Shown: one piece after another, positions 24,010 through 27,863 of the stretch
Numbering within the stretch: position 1 is the first letter of the stretch
Layout: the number at the start of each line of letters is the position of its first letter
Origin: Chloroflexota bacterium
GTDB lineage: Bacteria > Chloroflexota > Anaerolineae > J102
NCBI GenBank assembly: GCA_003353825.1
Contig: PIVW01000017.1
Location: 1 to 27,863, forward strand
DNA: 27,863 nucleotides
Reading direction: 5' to 3'
Made by a program: the position numbers and the translations under genes
Notes under the pieces: model-generated
Told to the model about the DNA's origin: nothing
Database searches by the model: none
Seen by the model: the letters and a program-made list of their open reading frames with translations, nothing else

Positions 24010-27000
24010 CTACTGTGTAATGACCGGTAAATAATGCTGCAATGTTACCGGCGTCGGTGTGGCAGTCGGCAAAGCTCGATGGCCGAAATCCATCACCATG
24101 TCGTTGCCCGCCGCCAGAACAAGGGTGAGTGGGCTAGACGGCACACCCGGCCCATACCCTGGAGGGGCGGTTTCGTTGAGTTGATAGGTACCAGCCGCCA
24201 GGTCTGAGAACGCATAACTACCATCGTTGCCGGTTGTATTTTGCTCGTCAACGCCTTCAGCGCTGAGATAGAGCACCGCCCCTGCCAGTGTGGGCTCGCC
24301 TTCGTCATATATGCCATTTCCATTGAGATCGTCATAAACTGTACCACCTACTTGAGCGAAAGCGGATGTGGGCGTAACAGTAGGGGTGGGAGTCTGAGTT
24401 GGAGTCGGGCTGGGTGTGGAGGTCGGTTCTAACGTAGGGGTCGGCGTCAGTGTGGGTGTCGGCGTTAGCGTGGGGGTCGGGGTTGCAGGCCTAGGTTCCA
24501 GGGCAAATCGCAGGGATAGCTTGGGTCGATCTGGTTGAGAGCTATGCTGGCTGCTGCGAGCGTATAATTGTTTGGCGCCGGCGTTGGCAAACAGTAAGAT
24601 GCCATAGTTACTGCCTGGATCGGAAGCCCACATCTGTGCCGCTTCCGTCACATCCCATGTCAACTTCTCAGCGGTAACAGCATGTACAAGAGATTGTGTG
24701 TCCAAGGGTGTGGGATCATAATCGACATCCGCTTGCAGTGCGCCTGGCGAACCCCAGGGTGTATCGACATCGGCGATCTGCCAGGTTGCCGCTTGTTCAT
24801 CCCAGGGCCTGAGTAACCTGTATGCGCTTATCTGCAATGGAGAAGCAGTGACAACACTACTATCCACGTACAGATCAAGCGTCGCTCCCAGGGTATGTGC
24901 TTGTTCTGGAAGTTGTGTCATATCAAATCGCAATACCATGTCACTGAAAATGCGATCGCTGCTGCGGATCAGCCGCAGGTCATTCTCTCTGCCATGAGCT
25001 GTGTTCCCAGTTTGGTCCCACCAGCCTTCCAGGTATGTATCTTGCACACCGTCATACAGACCCAGACCATTTTGATAATTCAGCGTGTCCCCGATAACAA
25101 CTACCTGGGCGAAGGTAGCCGGCTTCGTATCCAAACTGCGGCCGGCGAAGAAGAGGGTGTGTTCCCATCCGCCGCCGTCATCATCGGCCAGGGCGAGGTT
25201 GAAGCCGATGGTATCGCCGGGGAAGAAATCGAGCCGGTGCAAACTATTCGCCGGAATCGCCACTTCGACCACCCATCCAGCGGCCGAGCGCTCCACACCG
25301 ACCGAGAAATCATCGGCCTGGTCGGGATGCAAGGTATTGGTGTAGGTGCCGTCCGCCCGAATCGCCAGCACGTGATCATCATCACCCTGCCATTGCCGAT
25401 CATGCAAACCATCCACGGCGATGCTGAAGATGTCCTCACCTTCGGACACAACTACATCATCGCTGATCTCGGCCATGAGATAGAGCGTGGGGAAAATCCA
25501 ACGGCTGTAGATCTTGGCACTGCTATCTGCCGCAGTGGGGAAGGGCAACTCACCGGCGACATGGCTGGCGGTTTCCGCGTTCAAGAGAGCGTCCCCCCCC
25601 TGATACCAGTCGTGGGGCGAGCCGTCGATGGTTATCCCTCCGCCCTGTTCGTAACTGCCAACGCTGCGTCCCGGCCCTGCATAGCGGATGATGTTGCCAC
25701 CCCAGGCTGATCCAAGGCCATGGCTGTCATCGGCGAAGTCCAGATCGGTGATATGCGTATTCCCAGCCGGCAGGCTGCTCTCGACCCTCTCCCACAAGGC
25801 GCCGCCACTTTGAGTGTACAGTAAGGCCCCATGTTCACCTCCAACCCAACCACGTTTGCTATCATGCATAATAATATCAATCAGTGGTGGAGTGTCTTCA
25901 GGAAGAGGCTGGTATTCCCAAGTTGCGCCATTGTCGGATGTATGGGCAATCACACCTGTTTGTGGTTGTTTGCATGCCTCATCAACAAGTGGTCCGACGC
26001 ATCCTGCCAACCAGGCGTGGTCTACATCACCGTTTTTGTCATCATCCAGCACTTGAACTCCCAGATATATATCTGGGCCGATCGTACTGGTTCCGGTTCC
26101 GTATCGCCAAAACTGGCCGCCGCTGGTCGTCCATCGATACCAGGTTTGGCGTCCAGCCGTGAAGCCGGCATAACTATCGATCATAGAGATATCGACATTG
26201 GGGATACCTCCATCGACGGTCGTGGCAGCTATCCAGGTCTGGCCACCGCTATCGGTTCTGAACATGTTGGGGTTACCGCCAACCTGACCATTGATTTCAT
26301 CAATCATTTCAATTGCATAAATGGTACTGCCGTATCCGGGCAGTTGTTGTTTGTTCCAGGTTGTTCCACCATCCTCTGTTGCGTAGAGTGATGCATAGCG
26401 CCCACCAATCCAGCAATGCTGGGCGTCGGGGCAGGAAGCAGCACTGAAAAAATGGCCATTGGTACTCGTGTCAATCGCACTCCAGGCCCATGTATCCCCA
26501 CCGTCCGTCGTCTTTCCTACACTCGATTGTTCTCCTACGACATAGGCTACATCTTGGTCGGGGTAGGAAACATCTTGTAAGTGCGGCCGTATGCCAAAAT
26601 CACCTGCGCTACGTTCAAAAACCACACCATCGCTGCTATGGTTGATCCACCATGCCCGCTCGCCATTGTCAGGCGTAAACTTGACACTGCCCCCAGCCCA
26701 GATATCATCCGAACTCTGAGCATAAACGGCAAGAACATCACGATTGTTAGCACCGGTATCTGTCCGTTTTGTCCAGACAGCACCGCCATCACTCACGGCA
26801 AGTATGCCATTTCTTGCGCCTAAAACGCCAAAAGTATCAGCGAAATACAGATCCAGAATATCGACTTCGAGGCCGCTAAGTAGCGGCTGCCAGGTCTCAC
26901 CGCCATCCTCGGTGCGGTACATCAGACCTGCCTGACCGGCTATCCAGCCCTGTTGCGGATTAGCGAAATGCAAGGCGTTGATCGTCGCCCAACTGGGGTA

Positions 27001-27636
27001 ACCTGTCGCTACAGGACTCCAGGTGTCGCCGCCATTGCCGGTAGCCAGTACTGTGCCCTTGGCCCCAACCGCTAATCCGTTGTCGGCATCGAGGAACTGT
27101 ATACCGTTCAATGCGAAAGAGCTGCCACTTTCCTGCTGGACCCAGCTCTCTCCCCCATTGGTACTGTGCAGGATAACGCCACCATTGCCGGCAAGCCACG
27201 CTTGCCCTCCCGCCAGCATCGCCACAGCATTGAAATCAAGAGCGACCGGTGTACCGGCCTCAGACCAGGAAATCCCACCATCCTCTGTGTACACGACCTT
27301 TCCGCTTGACCCCACCGCCACCCCTCTCTCCAGATCGGCAAAAGCAAGCGCGTTTAAATCATGTTGGCTGGTTAAAGACTCGTAATGCCAGGTCGTACCC
27401 ATGTCAGTTGACCGCAAGAACATGCCGTCGCTCCCCACGGCATAGCATGTGCTAGAACTGGGACAGGTGAGATCAGACAACACGCCGGTTCCCCGCCATA
27501 CTGTCTCCCAGAGTCCCGGTGCAGCGTCAAGTACTTGTGGACTATCGGGTGACCTCACCACGGATGGTTGTGCCAGAACAACGGCGCCGATCACAAGCAG
27601 AAGGGGGACTAGCGATACTACAAGGATGTTTTTCAT
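24010..27636 (-). CDS. Large secreted Ycf48/BNR propeller protein with CBM9, DNRLRE and SdrD-B-like domains
   Basis: This 1208-residue surface protein begins with a signal peptide (MKNILVVSLVPLLLVIGAVVLAQP). Residues about 40-640 hold at least eleven Asp-box/Ycf48-type motifs, for example TEDGGISW, TNGGESW, TEDGGETW, TTDGGDTW and TSDNGATW, enough for two propellers. Residues about 664-850 match a CBM9/DOMON-like carbohydrate-binding domain (IDGSPHDWYQG, LYLMAEISDDVV, GWVVEVAIPANSL, IGFNLALADDD). Residues about 855-1052 form a DNRLRE domain (VLRFDMTQLP, RPWDEQAATW, WDVTEAAQMW). A Thr-Pro-rich linker (about 1058-1095) leads to an SdrD-B-like domain (VYDDLNGNGIYDEGEP, GTYQLNETAPPGYG) with a calcium-type DLNGNGIYDEGE loop. 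The C-terminus is LQHYLPVITQ. No enzyme active site is evident; adhesion or glycan binding is the best inference. The start lacks a strong Shine-Dalgarno. Confidence 0.9.
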   Translation of the reverse strand: MKNILVVSLVPLLLVIGAVVLAQPSVVRSPDSPQVLDAAPGLWETVWRGTGVLSDLTCPSSSTCYAVGSDGMFLRSTDMGTTWHYESLTSQHDLNALAFADLERGVAVGSSGKVVYTEDGGISWSEAGTPVALDFNAVAMLAGGQAWLAGNGGVILHSTNGGESWVQQESGSSFALNGIQFLDADNGLAVGAKGTVLATGNGGDTWSPVATGYPSWATINALHFANPQQGWIAGQAGLMYRTEDGGETWQPLLSGLEVDILDLYFADTFGVLGARNGILAVSDGGAVWTKRTDTGANNRDVLAVYAQSSDDIWAGGSVKFTPDNGERAWWINHSSDGVVFERSAGDFGIRPHLQDVSYPDQDVAYVVGEQSSVGKTTDGGDTWAWSAIDTSTNGHFFSAASCPDAQHCWIGGRYASLYATEDGGTTWNKQQLPGYGSTIYAIEMIDEINGQVGGNPNMFRTDSGGQTWIAATTVDGGIPNVDISMIDSYAGFTAGRQTWYRWTTSGGQFWRYGTGTSTIGPDIYLGVQVLDDDKNGDVDHAWLAGCVGPLVDEACKQPQTGVIAHTSDNGATWEYQPLPEDTPPLIDIIMHDSKRGWVGGEHGALLYTQSGGALWERVESSLPAGNTHITDLDFADDSHGLGSAWGGNIIRYAGPGRSVGSYEQGGGITIDGSPHDWYQGGDALLNAETASHVAGELPFPTAADSSAKIYSRWIFPTLYLMAEISDDVVVSEGEDIFSIAVDGLHDRQWQGDDDHVLAIRADGTYTNTLHPDQADDFSVGVERSAAGWVVEVAIPANSLHRLDFFPGDTIGFNLALADDDGGGWEHTLFFAGRSLDTKPATFAQVVVIGDTLNYQNGLGLYDGVQDTYLEGWWDQTGNTAHGRENDLRLIRSSDRIFSDMVLRFDMTQLPEQAHTLGATLDLYVDSSVVTASPLQISAYRLLRPWDEQAATWQIADVDTPWGSPGALQADVDYDPTPLDTQSLVHAVTAEKLTWDVTEAAQMWASDPGSNYGILLFANAGAKQLYARSSQHSSQPDRPKLSLRFALEPRPATPTPTLTPTPTLTPTPTLEPTSTPSPTPTQTPTPTVTPTSAFAQVGGTVYDDLNGNGIYDEGEPTLAGAVLYLSAEGVDEQNTTGNDGSYAFSDLAAGTYQLNETAPPGYGPGVPSSPLTLVLAAGNDMVMDFGHRALPTATPTPVTLQHYLPVITQ

Positions 27637-27863
27637 GATATTGTATTTGTGAGCGTAGCTTCGTGGGTGACTTCATAGCGGGGGAGACGCAAAAAGAAAC
27701 CAGCGTCGCAGATACGGCGCCGGTCGGTTTATAGCATAAAGCCTTAGTACGACAATGGCACATTAGAATCCACTACATGTAGTATGTTTCTGATATGCAC
27801 TACAGTATACGGGACACGCTAGATTCCGGCACAGTTACTAACGAACGGCAATTGATGTCGCCC
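27637..27863. promoter_or_regulatory. Upstream region with a 12-bp perfect palindrome
   Basis: This region precedes the start of the 1208-residue protein gene and runs to the window edge. A perfect palindrome, actacatgtagt, lies at 27772-27783, and a further actaca half-site occurs at 27799-27804. It could be an operator for this gene or for a divergent gene beyond the window. No reading frame is supported here. Confidence 0.35.

Noticed and set aside
24895..25710. Plus-strand frame (271 codons) inside the 1208-residue protein gene
   Set aside because: It lies opposite clear CBM9 and DNRLRE coding sequence and has no domain of its own.

Overview
The window looks like a piece of a mid-GC bacterial chromosome, most likely an uncultured Chloroflexota (Anaerolineae/Caldilineae-like) organism. 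This is inferred from protein style, not from a marker gene. The signs are large secreted multidomain proteins with Ycf48/BNR propellers, a Thr-Pro linker and an SdrD-B-like domain, a C-terminal tail ending in a YLPVI-type motif, a repeated C-terminal module ending in VGxFxFxLxxG, a solitary lasso-type (YxxP...G) leader peptide, and short-period intergenic repeats.

Layout. 1-6180: a KP-43-like subtilisin (+) converges on a two-gene minus-strand unit encoding a secreted Asp-box propeller and a PhoA-type alkaline phosphatase. 6181-9769: a large inverted repeat, a 45-residue RiPP-like small ORF missed by length cut-offs, a DNRLRE-domain surface protein, a secreted protein with an internal duplication, and about 1.3 kb of repeat-rich DNA without a recognisable gene. 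9770-13726: a secreted beta-sandwich protein with a C-terminal membrane anchor, a terminator, and a 980-residue extracellular nuclease (lamin-tail, Big_5, OB fold, EEP nuclease, C-terminal module). 13783-14659: a VOC/catechol-2,3-dioxygenase-like gene split by a single-base frameshift. 14966-17604: a LysM-M23 peptidoglycan hydrolase, a shared bidirectional terminator, ribosomal protein L25/Ctc, and a membrane protein built of 15-residue repeats. 18307-22479: a glycosidase-like/O-antigen-ligase fusion followed by a UDP-glucuronate decarboxylase-like enzyme, suggesting envelope polysaccharide work. 22622-27636: a two-domain protein of unknown function and a 1208-residue secreted propeller/CBM9/DNRLRE protein.

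Four secreted proteins (protease, phosphatase, propeller, nuclease) share the same kind of C-terminal fibronectin-III-like module with a near-identical ending. Together with two proteins that end in a membrane helix plus an Arg-rich tail and one that ends in YLPVITQ, the window shows three C-terminal styles that may be distinct surface-sorting or anchoring routes. Nuclease plus phosphatase plus protease fits scavenging of extracellular DNA, phosphate and protein, but this is inference. No tRNA, rRNA, CRISPR array, transposase or phage gene was seen.
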